A DNA stretch of 53,963 nt from Chitinophagaceae bacterium (GCA_020847395.1 JADLCD010000086.1:1-53963); one strand, 5' to 3'; positions 25,917 through 35,588 are shown, counted from the stretch's first letter. The notes: generated from the sequence alone by a model not told the origin. Numbers and translations: made by a program.

Positions 25917-27449
25917 ATGAGTACTACAGCAAAAGCTACCGGTAAATCTACGCTTGCGTCCCGCCCGGCATTCAGAGAAAAATACGATCACTTTATTGGA
26001 GGTAAATGGGTAAAACCCGATAGCGGGGAATACTTTGATAATATATCGCCAATTGATGGAAAAGTATTTACCAAAGCCGCCAGGGGTAACGCCAAAGACA
26101 TTGAAAAAGCTATTGATGCGGCTCACAAAGCGTTTGAAACATGGAGTAAAACAGCGGCGGCCTACCGCAGTAACCTGTTACTAAAAATTGCACAAATTGT
26201 AGAAGACAACCTCGAATATCTTGCTATCGTAGAAACAATAGATAATGGTAAAGCCATCCGTGAAACAAGAGCGGCAGATTTGCCCCTGGTGGTTGATCAT
26301 TTCCGCTATTTTGCGGGTGTAATAAGAAGTGAAGAAGGAACTGTAAGTGAACATGATGATAGTACGGTAAGCATTAACCTTCACGAACCGATTGGCGTGG
26401 TTGGGCAAATCATTCCCTGGAATTTTCCTTTATTGATGGCGGCCTGGAAAATAGCACCGGCACTGGCTGCAGGCTGTACCGTAGTAGTTAAACCTGCAGA
26501 ACAAACGCCAACAAGTATTATGTGCCTGTTAGAGTTAATTGAAGAAGTGTTGCCTGCCGGTGTATTAAATGTAGTAACAGGCTTTGGTGTAGAAGCAGGT
26601 AAACCACTGGCTTCATCATCAAGAATAAATAAAGTGGCATTTACCGGAGAAACAACTACAGGCAGGCTGATTATGCAATACGCCTCTGAAAATCTTATAC
26701 CTGTTACAATGGAATTGGGCGGTAAAAGCCCGAATATATTTTTTGAAAGTGTTGGAGATGCAGATGATGAATTTTTTGATAAAGCGGTAGAAGGCGCTGT
26801 ATTATTTGCACTGAACCAGGGAGAAGTTTGTACCTGCCCGTCAAGAATATTGGTGCATGAAAAAATCTACGACAAATTCATGGAAAGGGTAATTCAGCGT
26901 ACCAAAGCCATTAAAATGGGTAACCCGCTCGATGGCACAGTGATGATGGGTGCACAGGCAAGTGAAGATCAATACAATAAAATTTTAAGCTACCTGGATA
27001 TTGGTAAACAGGAGGGCGCACAGGTACTTACCGGCGGAGAAGCATTTCATCAAAACAGCGGACTGGAACATGGCTATTATATTCAGCCAACCATATTTAA
27101 GGGAAACAACAAGATGCGTGTTTTCCAGGAAGAAATTTTTGGACCTGTGGTTTGCGTTACAACTTTTAAAACCACAGAAGAAGCCATAGCAATAGCCAAT
27201 GATACTTTATACGGACTTGGCGCAGGTGTGTGGACAAGAGATGCACATGAGTTATACCAGGTGCCAAGAGCAATACAGGCCGGCCGCGTTTGGGTAAACT
27301 GCTACCATGCTTACCCTGCACATGCGCCATTTGGCGGATATAAAAAATCGGGCTTTGGCAGAGAAACACACAAGATGATGCTCAATCATTATCGCCAGAC
27401 AAAAAACATGTTGATATCATATAACAAAAACAAACTGGGGTTCTTTTAG
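25917..27449 (+). CDS. NAD(P)-dependent aldehyde dehydrogenase
   Basis: 510 residues, the standard length for class I/II ALDH. It oxidises an aldehyde to the acid. Visible motifs are [21 protein letters not shown] (cofactor region), [10 protein letters not shown], the general-base Glu in MELGGKSPN and the catalytic Cys in [11 protein letters not shown]. The sequence is close to the AldB/ExaC acetaldehyde dehydrogenase group. It is flanked by a divergent AraC-family regulator and followed by a DUF779 gene, a pairing known for this ALDH group. Probable role: detoxification or use of short-chain aldehydes. Confidence 0.93.
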   Translation: MSTTAKATGKSTLASRPAFREKYDHFIGGKWVKPDSGEYFDNISPIDGKVFTKAARGNAKDIEKAIDAAHKAFETWSKTAAAYRSNLLLKIAQIVEDNLEYLAIVETIDNGKAIRETRAADLPLVVDHFRYFAGVIRSEEGTVSEHDDSTVSINLHEPIGVVGQIIPWNFPLLMAAWKIAPALAAGCTVVVKPAEQTPTSIMCLLELIEEVLPAGVLNVVTGFGVEAGKPLASSSRINKVAFTGETTTGRLIMQYASENLIPVTMELGGKSPNIFFESVGDADDEFFDKAVEGAVLFALNQGEVCTCPSRILVHEKIYDKFMERVIQRTKAIKMGNPLDGTVMMGAQASEDQYNKILSYLDIGKQEGAQVLTGGEAFHQNSGLEHGYYIQPTIFKGNNKMRVFQEEIFGPVVCVTTFKTTEEAIAIANDTLYGLGAGVWTRDAHELYQVPRAIQAGRVWVNCYHAYPAHAPFGGYKKSGFGRETHKMMLNHYRQTKNMLISYNKNKLGFF

Positions 27450-27478
27450 AAAAACCTGGCATCTGAGAAAACACAATC

Positions 27479-27538
27479 AAAGGGCTGTACCAAACACTGA
27501 TTTCTTAAGAAAGAAAACAGCAGATTGTACAGTCCTTA
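27479..27538 (+). terminator. Long hairpin after the aldehyde dehydrogenase gene
   Basis: AAGGGCTGTAC pairs with GTACAGTCCTT (one mismatch) around an inner TTTCTTAAGAAA palindrome. AATTTTTATG follows. This looks like an intrinsic terminator separating the ALDH gene from the DUF779 gene. Confidence 0.55.
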
Positions 27539-27584
27539 ATTTTTATGTGCTAACAACAATTCTTTATATTCCTATGTGAAAAAG

Positions 27585-27650
27585 TGAAACGATAGATGTG
27601 ATATTTTCACGTTTATCGTTTTCAGGTTTCGCGTTTATTCAACAATAATT
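27585..27650. repeat. Dyad and CACGTTT word repeats before the DUF779 gene
   Basis: AAACGATA and TATCGTTT form 8-nt arms around a loop of about 20 nt, and TTTCACGTTT is followed by TTTCGCGTTTA. The last words also occur in the gap at 3985-4005. The dyad could be a regulatory site for the next gene or just another copy of the gap repeat family. Confidence 0.4.
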
Positions 27651-27662
27651 TAAACAGATATT

Positions 27663-28031
27663 ATGCCTGAGCGGGTACTTGCTACAGATGCAGCGCTGGC
27701 TTTGATAGAAAAGCTTAAGCAACAACATGGAAACCTTATGTTTCACCAGAGTGGCGGCTGTTGCGACGGAAGCCAGCCAATGTGTTTTGCTGAGGGTGAA
27801 TTTAAAATTGGCGGAAGCGATATATTACTCGGTGAAGTTGCGGGTTGCAAATTTTATATGAACAAGGATCAGTTTGAATACTGGAAACACACGCAGCTTA
27901 CCCTTGATGTAACTCCCGGAAGAGGAAGCAGTTTTTCGCTTGAAATTCCGCTGGGGGTAAGATTTATGATTAAGTCGAGAATTTTTACAGAAGCAGAACT
28001 TATAATACTGGAAAAAGAAGCGCAGGCATGA
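27663..28031 (+). CDS. DUF779 family protein
   Basis: 122 residues. The family has no proven biochemical role but is commonly found beside AldB/ExaC-type aldehyde dehydrogenases, as here. Conserved features seen are a SGGCCDGSQPMC segment with three cysteines at about residues 32-42 and a later GRGSSFSLEIP. The cysteines suggest metal or redox chemistry, which is inference. It may assist the dehydrogenase or its substrate handling. Confidence 0.88.
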   Translation: MPERVLATDAALALIEKLKQQHGNLMFHQSGGCCDGSQPMCFAEGEFKIGGSDILLGEVAGCKFYMNKDQFEYWKHTQLTLDVTPGRGSSFSLEIPLGVRFMIKSRIFTEAELIILEKEAQA

Positions 28032-28105
28032 TTATAAGTTTTGACACATCATCAGTTAAGTATAAATTATCAATTTAAAATTGCATCATTGTTTCATTTT
28101 TAAAT

Positions 28106-28113
28106 TACATTTG
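28106..28113 (+). promoter_or_regulatory. Candidate -7 box (TACATTTG) for the His/Cys-rich gene
   Basis: TACATTTG matches TAnnTTTG. A TTG at 28081-28083 lies 22 nt upstream, near the usual -33 spacing. The predicted start is about 10-15 nt before the GTG start at 28130. Confidence 0.45.
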
Positions 28114-28129
28114 ACACTTAATTCTAAAA

Positions 28130-28489
28130 GTGAAACGGCAAAAACAAAAATACCAGTTTTATACAGCGCTTTTTTTGCTGCTGAGTTTTGCCGCTACTCA
28201 ATTGCCTTTTGAGCTTTTCCATTCGCACAATACCGTAAATGCCTGCGCTGAAAAAAACAGTACTGATGGTATTTGTCATCACAAAACACATATTGAAAAG
28301 CAGGAACGGTTTTGCTGGGCATGTACCATACAGGTAGAAAAAACTTTTGATTTACCATCTGGCTTGTTCAACAAAACCCGGGTTTCAGATTATACAGGCA
28401 GTTGTATATATACACTGCAAATACATGCTAACACGCATGCTACATGTTCCCTCCGCGGGCCTCCCTCTTTAGTAGTAACACTTGCTTAG
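28130..28489 (+). CDS. Small exported His/Cys-rich protein upstream of a TonB receptor
   Basis: 119 residues, starting at GTG (no ATG precedes the signal). A basic N-terminus KRQKQK is followed by a hydrophobic stretch (about 10-24), an export signal or anchor. The rest is rich in possible metal ligands: HSH at 31-33, CHHKTH at 49-54, CWAC at 62-65, and Cys 39, 92 and 106. The C-terminal LRGPPS motif (108-113) is of a type seen in small Bacteroidota proteins encoded before TonB-dependent receptors. It ends 43 bp before the receptor frame, so co-expression is likely. Function not established; metal sensing or handling is a working idea. Confidence 0.7.
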   Translation: MKRQKQKYQFYTALFLLLSFAATQLPFELFHSHNTVNACAEKNSTDGICHHKTHIEKQERFCWACTIQVEKTFDLPSGLFNKTRVSDYTGSCIYTLQIHANTHATCSLRGPPSLVVTLA

Positions 28490-28531
28490 TGTTATAAATT
28501 TTTTATTTGCTTATTATTTTTTACCAGGAGG

Positions 28532-31003
28532 TTGCTTGTTTACCGAAAAGGAAAACAATGTCTTTCATTATCTAAATGTATCATTTTGAAATATCGCTAT
28601 ATACAATCGCTTACCGCGTTACTGTTGTTTATTATTCCAACATCAATTTTTGCCGGCATACACGTTCGGGGCATAGATGCTAAAGTTTCTATTTCAGGAA
28701 GAGTAACAGATGCGCTTACCGGCGAACCAATTCAGGGCGCTTCATTATATTTTGCTGATGCAAAAACCGGTGCAGTAACAAATGCAAAAGGAGAATATAT
28801 AATAAGAAGTATTGCGTCAGGCAATTACCTGATTGAAGTTTCCTCCGTAGGATATACCAGTATTACCGAGCATATAGCACTCACAAACGACCTGAAAAAA
28901 GATTTTGCTTTATCTCCCGCTGTTCGTGAAAATGAAGGAATAACCGTAACCGGTGTATCTACTGCCACCAAATTAAAAAGAACGCCTACACCGGTTGATA
29001 TTATCAGCAGGGCTGACCTCGCTCAAACCACATCAACCAATTTAATTGATGCCATCAGTAAAACACCCGGCGTTTCTCAATTAACCACAGGGCCGTCTAT
29101 TTCAAAGCCAATGATACGCGGGTTGGGTTACAATCGTGTGGTTATTTTGAATGATGGTATAAGACAGGAAGGGCAGCAATGGGGAGATGAACACGGAATT
29201 GAAATAGATGAATACAGTGTAAATAAAGTGGAAGTATTGAAAGGCCCTGCTTCGCTTATATATGGCAGTGATGCGATGGCTGGTGTAATCAACATCCTTA
29301 CAAATGTGCCGGTACCTGAAGGAACCATCAAGGGCAATATCATCAGTAATTATCAAAGCAATAATCACCTGCGCGGAGTGGGAGCAAATATTGCCGGTAA
29401 TAAAAACGGTTTTAACTGGAATGTATACGGCTCATATAAAGCCGCGGAAGATTATACAAACAAATATGATGGCCGTGTATTCAATTCAAAATTCAATGAA
29501 AGAAACTTTGGAGGTTATATTGGTTATAACGGCTCGTGGGGATACAGCCATATACTGGTAAGTAGCTTTAATCAAAAACCTGGTTTAATTGAAGGAGACA
29601 GGGATGAAGCCACCGGGAAATTTATTAAATCCGTTAATGTAAACGGCACCGGGGAAACAGCTATTGCAACGGGTAATGATTTTAAAGGAGCAAATCCTGA
29701 AGTTCCTTATCAGCATATTCAACACTTTAAAATTGCTGCAGATAACAGGTTTAATATTGGCAAAGGCAAGTTGGATGTGCATGTTGGCTATCAAAACAAT
29801 AAAAGAAAAGAGTTTGGAAATATACTTGCGCCTGGTACTCCTGATTTATTTTTTGACCTTAATACCATTACCTACAACCTGCAATACCACTTACCTGATA
29901 TGAACAAATGGAAAACGACTATAGGTGTAAATGGTATGCAGCAAAGCAATAAAAACAAAGCAGGAGAAGTATTGATACCTGAATATAATTTGTTTGATGC
30001 CGGCGTATTTGTATACACGCAAAAAAACTTTGACAGGTTTACGCTGAGTGGGGGAGTACGATTTGATAACAGGAATCTTGATTCAAAATCACTTACAGTT
30101 AATGGTGAACCAAAATTTGAAGGGTTTAAAAAATCGTTCAGCAATATATCCGGCAGTGCGGGTATAAGTTATGAAGTGAGCAAAGTGGTTACCCTGAAAT
30201 TTAATGCAGCAAGAGGTTTCAGGTCTCCTGCTATAGCAGAACTTGCCTCTAACGGAACACATGAAGGCACCAACAGGTATGAGTATGGCGATAATAATTT
30301 AAAGTCTGAAACAAGCCTCCAGTTTGATGGCGGCATTGAATTTGATAATGAACATGTTTCTGTTACTGCTACTGGATTTTTAAATAACATTAATAATTTT
30401 ATTTTTTACAGGAAACTTGAAAGCGCGAATGGTGGCGACTCATTGGTGAATGTTGATGGAGAAAAAATTACCGCGTTTAAATTCAGCCAGGCAAAAGCAA
30501 CGCTTTATGGCGCGGAACTGAATATAGATATACACCCGCATCCATTAGACTGGCTGCATTTTGAAAACACGTTTTCTTACGTAAGAGGCATTTTTGATGA
30601 GCCGGTTGAAGGAGTGAGAAATATTCCTTTTATTCCGGCGGCAAGGTTAATCACTCAACTGAGAGGAGAATTTTTGAAAAAAGGAAAAACAATCCGCAGG
30701 CTTGCTTTAAGCGCAGAACTTGATAATACCTTTAGGCAAAATCATGCCTTTACTACCTACACTACAGAAACACCAACAGCAGGTTACACTTTGATGAATG
30801 CAGGCATAAGCGCTGATATTGCCGGTAAGCGCAAAACGCTTTTTACGGTAATCCTTTCAGGAAATAATCTTACAGATGTAGCTTATCAAAATCATTTGAG
30901 CAGGCTAAAGTATACTGATGTAAATAATGTAACCGGAAGAATAGGCGTATTTAATATGGGCAGAAATTTTAGTTTTAAAGTGAATATACCATTGGCGTTT
31001 TAG
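28532..31003 (+). CDS. TonB-dependent outer-membrane receptor
   Basis: Up to 823 residues. After the export signal (LTALLLFIIPTSIFA) comes a carboxypeptidase-regulatory-like domain (ISGRVTDALTGEPIQGASLYF). A plug domain follows with MIRGLGYNRVVILNDGIRQEG and KVEVLKGPASLIYGSDAMAGVINI, then a 22-strand-type barrel ending in FKVNIPLAF. The plug sequence resembles receptors of the ZnuD/CirA type, which together with the His/Cys-rich upstream gene suggests metal uptake. The start codon is unclear. No in-frame ATG precedes the signal; a TTG at 28532 lies right against AGGAGG and another TTG at 28586 fits the signal better. The stop is certain. Confidence 0.88.
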   Translation: MLVYRKGKQCLSLSKCIILKYRYIQSLTALLLFIIPTSIFAGIHVRGIDAKVSISGRVTDALTGEPIQGASLYFADAKTGAVTNAKGEYIIRSIASGNYLIEVSSVGYTSITEHIALTNDLKKDFALSPAVRENEGITVTGVSTATKLKRTPTPVDIISRADLAQTTSTNLIDAISKTPGVSQLTTGPSISKPMIRGLGYNRVVILNDGIRQEGQQWGDEHGIEIDEYSVNKVEVLKGPASLIYGSDAMAGVINILTNVPVPEGTIKGNIISNYQSNNHLRGVGANIAGNKNGFNWNVYGSYKAAEDYTNKYDGRVFNSKFNERNFGGYIGYNGSWGYSHILVSSFNQKPGLIEGDRDEATGKFIKSVNVNGTGETAIATGNDFKGANPEVPYQHIQHFKIAADNRFNIGKGKLDVHVGYQNNKRKEFGNILAPGTPDLFFDLNTITYNLQYHLPDMNKWKTTIGVNGMQQSNKNKAGEVLIPEYNLFDAGVFVYTQKNFDRFTLSGGVRFDNRNLDSKSLTVNGEPKFEGFKKSFSNISGSAGISYEVSKVVTLKFNAARGFRSPAIAELASNGTHEGTNRYEYGDNNLKSETSLQFDGGIEFDNEHVSVTATGFLNNINNFIFYRKLESANGGDSLVNVDGEKITAFKFSQAKATLYGAELNIDIHPHPLDWLHFENTFSYVRGIFDEPVEGVRNIPFIPAARLITQLRGEFLKKGKTIRRLALSAELDNTFRQNHAFTTYTTETPTAGYTLMNAGISADIAGKRKTLFTVILSGNNLTDVAYQNHLSRLKYTDVNNVTGRIGVFNMGRNFSFKVNIPLAF

Positions 31004-31033
31004 ATTTAAATCAGGCAGCAGAATAATGAGCAG

Positions 31034-31062
31034 GGTTCCGAACCTTTGAAAGGTTCGGAACC
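31034..31062 (+). terminator. Perfect hairpin after the TonB receptor gene
   Basis: GGTTCCGAACCTTT and AAAGGTTCGGAACC are exact 14-nt reverse complements around a single G. It lies 31 bp past the receptor stop and directly before the 53-bp element. No long T-run follows, so it may act together with the next hairpin. Confidence 0.55.
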
Positions 31063-31067
31063 TGTTT

Positions 31068-31120
31068 AAACCTATAAGGTTTGCAGCGCTGCAACGCCGC
31101 CCGGCAAACCTTATAGGTTT
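31068..31120 (+). repeat. 53-bp hairpin element, copy 2
   Basis: The outer arms AAACCTATAAGGTTTGC and GCAAACCTTATAGGTTT pair perfectly over 17 nt. The interior holds the palindrome TTGCAGCGCTGCAA and CCCGGC. It is closely related to 18911-18963 and has exactly the same length. It is followed by TTTTGCAAACTG and is a possible terminator for the receptor gene. Confidence 0.7.
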
Positions 31121-31488
31121 TTTGCAAACTGTCCATAGCCTGCTACCCATTTATACCAGTATCCACGTTAGGCGCCTGCTTTTACGCGGGATTTGCAATG
31201 TAGCTGATTAAAGGAAATGCTCCATAACGATATATAGCTCACAGGTCTCCTCAAAGTAAAAGTCAGCGCTCCCGCCTGGCGGGAGATACGATGCCACACC
31301 GGCATGAGGTGAAAAGCCATGAACTAAATGCATTTGATAATTTAAAATGAAATATTAATTTAAAAACTACAGGTCTTATCTACACTTGCCCGGCACCTCA
31401 AATATTAATTGCCGTTTTTTGCAAACAAACAACCTGCATTGGTTTAAATACTTATTTTGCGGAATATTAATCATCAATTTATCCAAGC
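31121..31488. other. Gap before the glycosyltransferase gene
   Basis: A gap of 368 bp without a convincing gene. It contains the mini-palindrome TCCCGCCTGGCGGGA at 31270-31284, of the same TCCCG...CGGGA type as in the tRNA-like array. AT-rich sequence follows up to the glycosyltransferase start. No clear promoter box was found. Confidence 0.5.
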
Positions 31489-32436
31489 ATGAAGATAAGT
31501 GGCTTTAGCATGGTGAGAAACGCCACCAGGCTTTATTACCCGGTTAAAGCATCTGTACAATCTATTCTGCCTTTGGTAGATGAGTTTGTGATAGCCCTGG
31601 GCAATTGCGATGAAGATGATTTTACACTACAGGAAATTGAAAGTATAGGATCAGAGAAAATAAAAATAATTCATACCAAATGGGATACAAAAGCATATCC
31701 TAACGGAACTGAATATGCTCACCAAACCGATATTGCCAAAAATGCATGCAGCGGTGATTGGCTTTTTTATCTTCAAAGTGACGAGGTGATACATGAAGAT
31801 TCGCTGCCAATAATTAAAGAACGGTGCGCATCTTTATTAAATGATACAGATGTGGAGGGGTTGATATTTGATTACCTGCATTTTTGGGGAGATTACAAAC
31901 ATTATATAAAATCTCATGCCTGGTATGCAAAAGAAATCAGGATTATCCGTAACAACCCGGATATTCATTCCTGGAAAGATGCACAATCTTTCAGAAAGAT
32001 ACCAGGCTTTAACAATAAGGATTACGACCAGAAAGAAAATACGTTCAAGTTAAATGTTGCTAATGTTGGTGCGCCGGTTTTTCATTATGGCTGGGTACGT
32101 CCGCCGCAGATGATGCAGAAAAAATATTCATCTTTTGTTTCTGATTATAAGGGAAAAGAAAACGCGCACTTGTTCATGAAATATAAAGTTCCCGAATTTG
32201 ATTATGGAAACCTGGATGCGCTGGCTTTTTTTAAGGAAACACATCCTGCTGTAATGCAATCAATGATTGCTAAGTTTAACTGGCAGGAAAACCTTGATAA
32301 CGCAAAGTATAATAAGAACAGGGTAATTCATAAACACGAAAAATGGAAAAACAGGTTCCTTACTTTTATTGAAGAAAATATATTAGGAGGAGAGAAAATA
32401 TTCACTTTTAAAAATTATAACCTGCTTAAAAAATAA
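31489..32436 (+). CDS. Glycosyltransferase, family 2-like
   Basis: 315 residues beginning MKISGFSMVRNATRLYYPV, a start common to a group of GT-A glycosyltransferases of Bacteroidota. A metal-binding-like motif appears as YLQSDEVIHEDS near residue 100, in the place of DxD. There is no membrane segment. The C-terminal half is Lys- and aromatic-rich. It converges with a second glycosyltransferase gene only 12 bp away. No polysaccharide cluster surrounds them, so the acceptor (lipooligosaccharide, capsule or protein) cannot be inferred. Confidence 0.8.
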   Translation: MKISGFSMVRNATRLYYPVKASVQSILPLVDEFVIALGNCDEDDFTLQEIESIGSEKIKIIHTKWDTKAYPNGTEYAHQTDIAKNACSGDWLFYLQSDEVIHEDSLPIIKERCASLLNDTDVEGLIFDYLHFWGDYKHYIKSHAWYAKEIRIIRNNPDIHSWKDAQSFRKIPGFNNKDYDQKENTFKLNVANVGAPVFHYGWVRPPQMMQKKYSSFVSDYKGKENAHLFMKYKVPEFDYGNLDALAFFKETHPAVMQSMIAKFNWQENLDNAKYNKNRVIHKHEKWKNRFLTFIEENILGGEKIFTFKNYNLLKK

Positions 32437-32448
32437 GCGATACGTACC

Positions 32449-33279
32449 TTATACCTGTTTAATGAATTGCTGCGCAACATGACGCATGGTTATTTTCCAT
32501 TTTTGCTCAAACAATATTAAATTTTTAGCGTCAGAAAATGTTACTGGTTTTTTGCGGGATTTCAGTGTAAGCCTCCCAAAATGGTGTATATATACGCCGG
32601 AAATAATGCTTAGCGGCTGCAGGTCGCCAAACGCCTCATTTCTTTTCCTGCTGCGCATATACAAATCAAAATCGGCATCCTGCATTCTTTCATCCCAATA
32701 TCCAACTTTTTCAAGGCCGGCTCTGTTCATGGCAACTACGGAGCCGGAAAATCCTTCACTCATTTTGTAAGCATATTTTTCGAACATTTTTTCGCAAAAA
32801 GATTTCCAATTCCGGTATCTTAATTTAAACATCAGCCATAATGCAGTTTCGGAACTTCCTATTAACCGGAGTATGGGATATTTTATGCGATTCCATGTTC
32901 TGCCCTGCTTTTTTGTTTCTTTCAGATTATCGCACCTGTCTGGCGATGCGAAGCTCACTACATCATAATTATCCTTTCCAAGTATATTGAGCAAATGAAT
33001 ATCCCAGCCAGGGGAAACGATAATATCATTATTAAAAAACAAAAGGGTATTATAGTTTGCTTTTTTTATTCCCTGGTTCTGGCAATAAGGGTAACTATAG
33101 TTGCCTTCGTTTGCTATAACAACAGCTCCGCTCTCTTCAAAAAATTCTCTGCTGCCATCAGTAGAATTGTTGTCAATTATAATCAGCTCAAACGTGTTGT
33201 GAGTATATTCTTTTAAAGTTTGCAGAAAAATTTTGTTCATTGCTAACTGGTTATGAACAGCGGTAATAATACTCAGCAT
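32449..33279 (-). CDS. Glycosyltransferase family 2 protein
   Basis: 276 residues. The N-terminus MLSIITAVHNQLAMNKIFL and the motif IIIDNNSTDGS (residues about 33-43) are classic GT2. The metal site is FFNNDIIVSPGW, an NND variant of DxD. Later DERMQDADFDLYMRSR carries the ED-like catalytic-base region. It is the last gene before the convergent glycosyltransferase. Target sugar and acceptor unknown. Confidence 0.85.
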   Translation of the reverse strand: MLSIITAVHNQLAMNKIFLQTLKEYTHNTFELIIIDNNSTDGSREFFEESGAVVIANEGNYSYPYCQNQGIKKANYNTLLFFNNDIIVSPGWDIHLLNILGKDNYDVVSFASPDRCDNLKETKKQGRTWNRIKYPILRLIGSSETALWLMFKLRYRNWKSFCEKMFEKYAYKMSEGFSGSVVAMNRAGLEKVGYWDERMQDADFDLYMRSRKRNEAFGDLQPLSIISGVYIHHFGRLTLKSRKKPVTFSDAKNLILFEQKWKITMRHVAQQFIKQV

Positions 33280-33377
33280 GTTGTAGTGGCTTCTGGTGAA
33301 TTAAAAACAGGAGTTACAATTTCCAGTGCAAATTAAGCTGTATTATTATATCTTTTCTATTTAAGCAATTGAATGAG

Positions 33378-35477
33378 CTACTCCACCACAAACTTTTTTG
33401 TAACTACCTGCCCTTCGTTTTGAAGACGTACAAAATACACTCCGCGCTGTACATCGGGTAAAAAGGATTGGGCAACTTCACTCAATACCAGTTTTTTATT
33501 TATAACTGTTTTGCCTGCGGCAGTTACTATACTCAGTTCTGCTTTTACTTTTCTGTCTGAAGAAAGTTTTATACGCAATTGTCCCGGCTTTCCAGGGTTA
33601 GGTATAATTTTTATATCAAAGTATAATTGGCCTGATTTGTCAACAGAAACTATTGGAGAATAAGTAAACCTGCTATCATTGTCCTGCTGTTTTATCCTGT
33701 AATAGTATTTGTTTACAGCAGGCGAAATTTGTTTGTCGGTAAAGTTATAAATATGTGCTTCGGTATTTCCTTTGGCTTTTATGGTGGCTATCTGAACATA
33801 GTCTCCTGCATTATCCGAACGCTCAATATAAAAAGAAGCCACATTAACTTCATTTCCGGTTTCCCATTGCAATTTATTAGCGGTTTCGTTTTTGTCGTAC
33901 CATGCTTTTATATTTTTCCATGTTAATGGCAAAACTCTTGAAGCCACAATATTGAATGTGTCTGCCACACAATTTCTGTCGTCTTTTACAATATAAGTTT
34001 CCGTTCCTTCTACAGTAGGCGTAACCGTTATGGCAGCCGTGGTTTGATCATTTGTCCATAAATAATTGCCAATATATGAAGCCTGTAAATTTACAGGGGA
34101 GCCAACCGCTGTAGTATAAGTAGTATTGCGGTTAACATCCTTCATTATAGTAAACTTGTCCTGCACTATACCGGAAGCATCTATCCATTTAGCATCGAGC
34201 CTGTTGCCTTCTATTTCAAGCATTAATGCACCAGCGATGTCTTTATTTGAATAATACATGGCTTTATGCGGAAAGCCGGGTATTTGACCCGCACCTCCAC
34301 GCTGACCCGCAGAACCGGCCACCATATATAGTGTTCCTGTATTACCTGTGGATGATTTTTTGTAGTATGGGCAGGAGTTAACAGTTGCATCATATTTTCC
34401 GCTTGATGTACTTAATGCATATTGTGATTCATTGTATTCAGATGACAAACCATAATATCCATTTAATAACTTGGTGCGTTCGTATACATGGCTATGGCCG
34501 CACAGCACAAGGTCTACGCCATGGTCTTCTAATATTTTAATAAACCTGGTTCTTACTTCTACAAGATCAGCATCTAAATTGGTAAGATTATCAGAGTCGT
34601 GCGATCCTTTGGTAAAAGGAGGATGATGCCAATAAGCAATTATCCATTCCTTGTTTGCGTTTGCTTCAAGATCATGTATTACCCATTCAGACTGCAGGCT
34701 GGGAACATCATACAATTTTTTCCCATCAGGTCCATATCCGTCAGAGTCAAGCGAAATAAAATGAATATTGCCTATATCAAATGAATAATAGGATTCTGTA
34801 CCCGAAGGATAACCTCCGGCTTCTCCCGCAGCCGGCGTTGTGAATATAGCATAATAAGGATTAGTGTGCATGGTTCTTGCATCAGAAGGAAAATCATAAT
34901 CATGATTTCCAGGCGCGGGGTATAAAGGATTTTGTTTTAAAAATTTGTCTTTGTAATAATTGAAGAATGCTGAACTATATTGCAGGTCAGTGCCATTACC
35001 GTATGCATTATCTCCCAACAATATCCATGCATTCATGTAATTTGTACCAAGATAGTTTATGATACTATTACGCACATTAAGCTGGTTGGTATTATTGCTG
35101 CCGCAATCGCCAAATACACCTATGCGATACAGTAGCTTTTCACCAACATTAGGAAGGGTTTTAAAATAGTTTTCTGTATCTCCCTGCAAAACGCCGGCGG
35201 CAGTTTCAATACTATACCAGTAAAATGTATTTGGAGATAAGCCGGTTATTTTAATATCATGCTCGGTTTTGGGCGAAAGGTTTTCAATTGCATTAATCAA
35301 ACTGCCCGCAGAAGTTCCATATCTTACACGACTTATAGTAGCCGCATCTGTTCGCCAGCGAATATTCATACTGGTACTGGTACCCATTTGCAAATATGGC
35401 CCCCGCAATAAAACCTGGGCATTGGCATGAATAAAAACCAAGCAAAAAAACATCAAAAAAACTGTTACCCTGTTCAT
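33378..35477 (-). CDS. Secreted purple-acid-phosphatase-like protein with T9SS sorting domain
   Basis: About 699 residues from the ATG giving MNRVTVFLMFFCLVFIHANAQ, a signal peptide; the frame opens four codons earlier only at a TTG. An N-terminal fibronectin-like domain (about 25-110) precedes a metallophosphoesterase domain. Its ligands are in GDCGS (about 123), GDNAYG (about 155), GNHDYD (about 193), YWHHPP and GHSHVYER (about 330). The last 80 residues form a type IX secretion C-terminal domain, with KIIPNPGKPGQ and the ending VTKKFVVE. Probable role: cell-surface phosphatase for phosphate scavenging, exported by the system to which porT belongs. Confidence 0.9.
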   Translation of the reverse strand: MNRVTVFLMFFCLVFIHANAQVLLRGPYLQMGTSTSMNIRWRTDAATISRVRYGTSAGSLINAIENLSPKTEHDIKITGLSPNTFYWYSIETAAGVLQGDTENYFKTLPNVGEKLLYRIGVFGDCGSNNTNQLNVRNSIINYLGTNYMNAWILLGDNAYGNGTDLQYSSAFFNYYKDKFLKQNPLYPAPGNHDYDFPSDARTMHTNPYYAIFTTPAAGEAGGYPSGTESYYSFDIGNIHFISLDSDGYGPDGKKLYDVPSLQSEWVIHDLEANANKEWIIAYWHHPPFTKGSHDSDNLTNLDADLVEVRTRFIKILEDHGVDLVLCGHSHVYERTKLLNGYYGLSSEYNESQYALSTSSGKYDATVNSCPYYKKSSTGNTGTLYMVAGSAGQRGGAGQIPGFPHKAMYYSNKDIAGALMLEIEGNRLDAKWIDASGIVQDKFTIMKDVNRNTTYTTAVGSPVNLQASYIGNYLWTNDQTTAAITVTPTVEGTETYIVKDDRNCVADTFNIVASRVLPLTWKNIKAWYDKNETANKLQWETGNEVNVASFYIERSDNAGDYVQIATIKAKGNTEAHIYNFTDKQISPAVNKYYYRIKQQDNDSRFTYSPIVSVDKSGQLYFDIKIIPNPGKPGQLRIKLSSDRKVKAELSIVTAAGKTVINKKLVLSEVAQSFLPDVQRGVYFVRLQNEGQVVTKKFVVE

Positions 35478-35588
35478 AATCAGAAACAAATTGTTTAGTA
35501 ATAAAGCAGGATTTTCAGTAGATGTCAGATGAAAATGTAGATATGCCTAAATTATAAAACTTTCCTCGATTTACCGGTAAATAATTTT

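Noticed and set aside
31489-33279. Capsule or lipopolysaccharide cluster
   Set aside because: Only two glycosyltransferases, facing each other, with no polymerase, flippase or sugar-nucleotide genes nearby.
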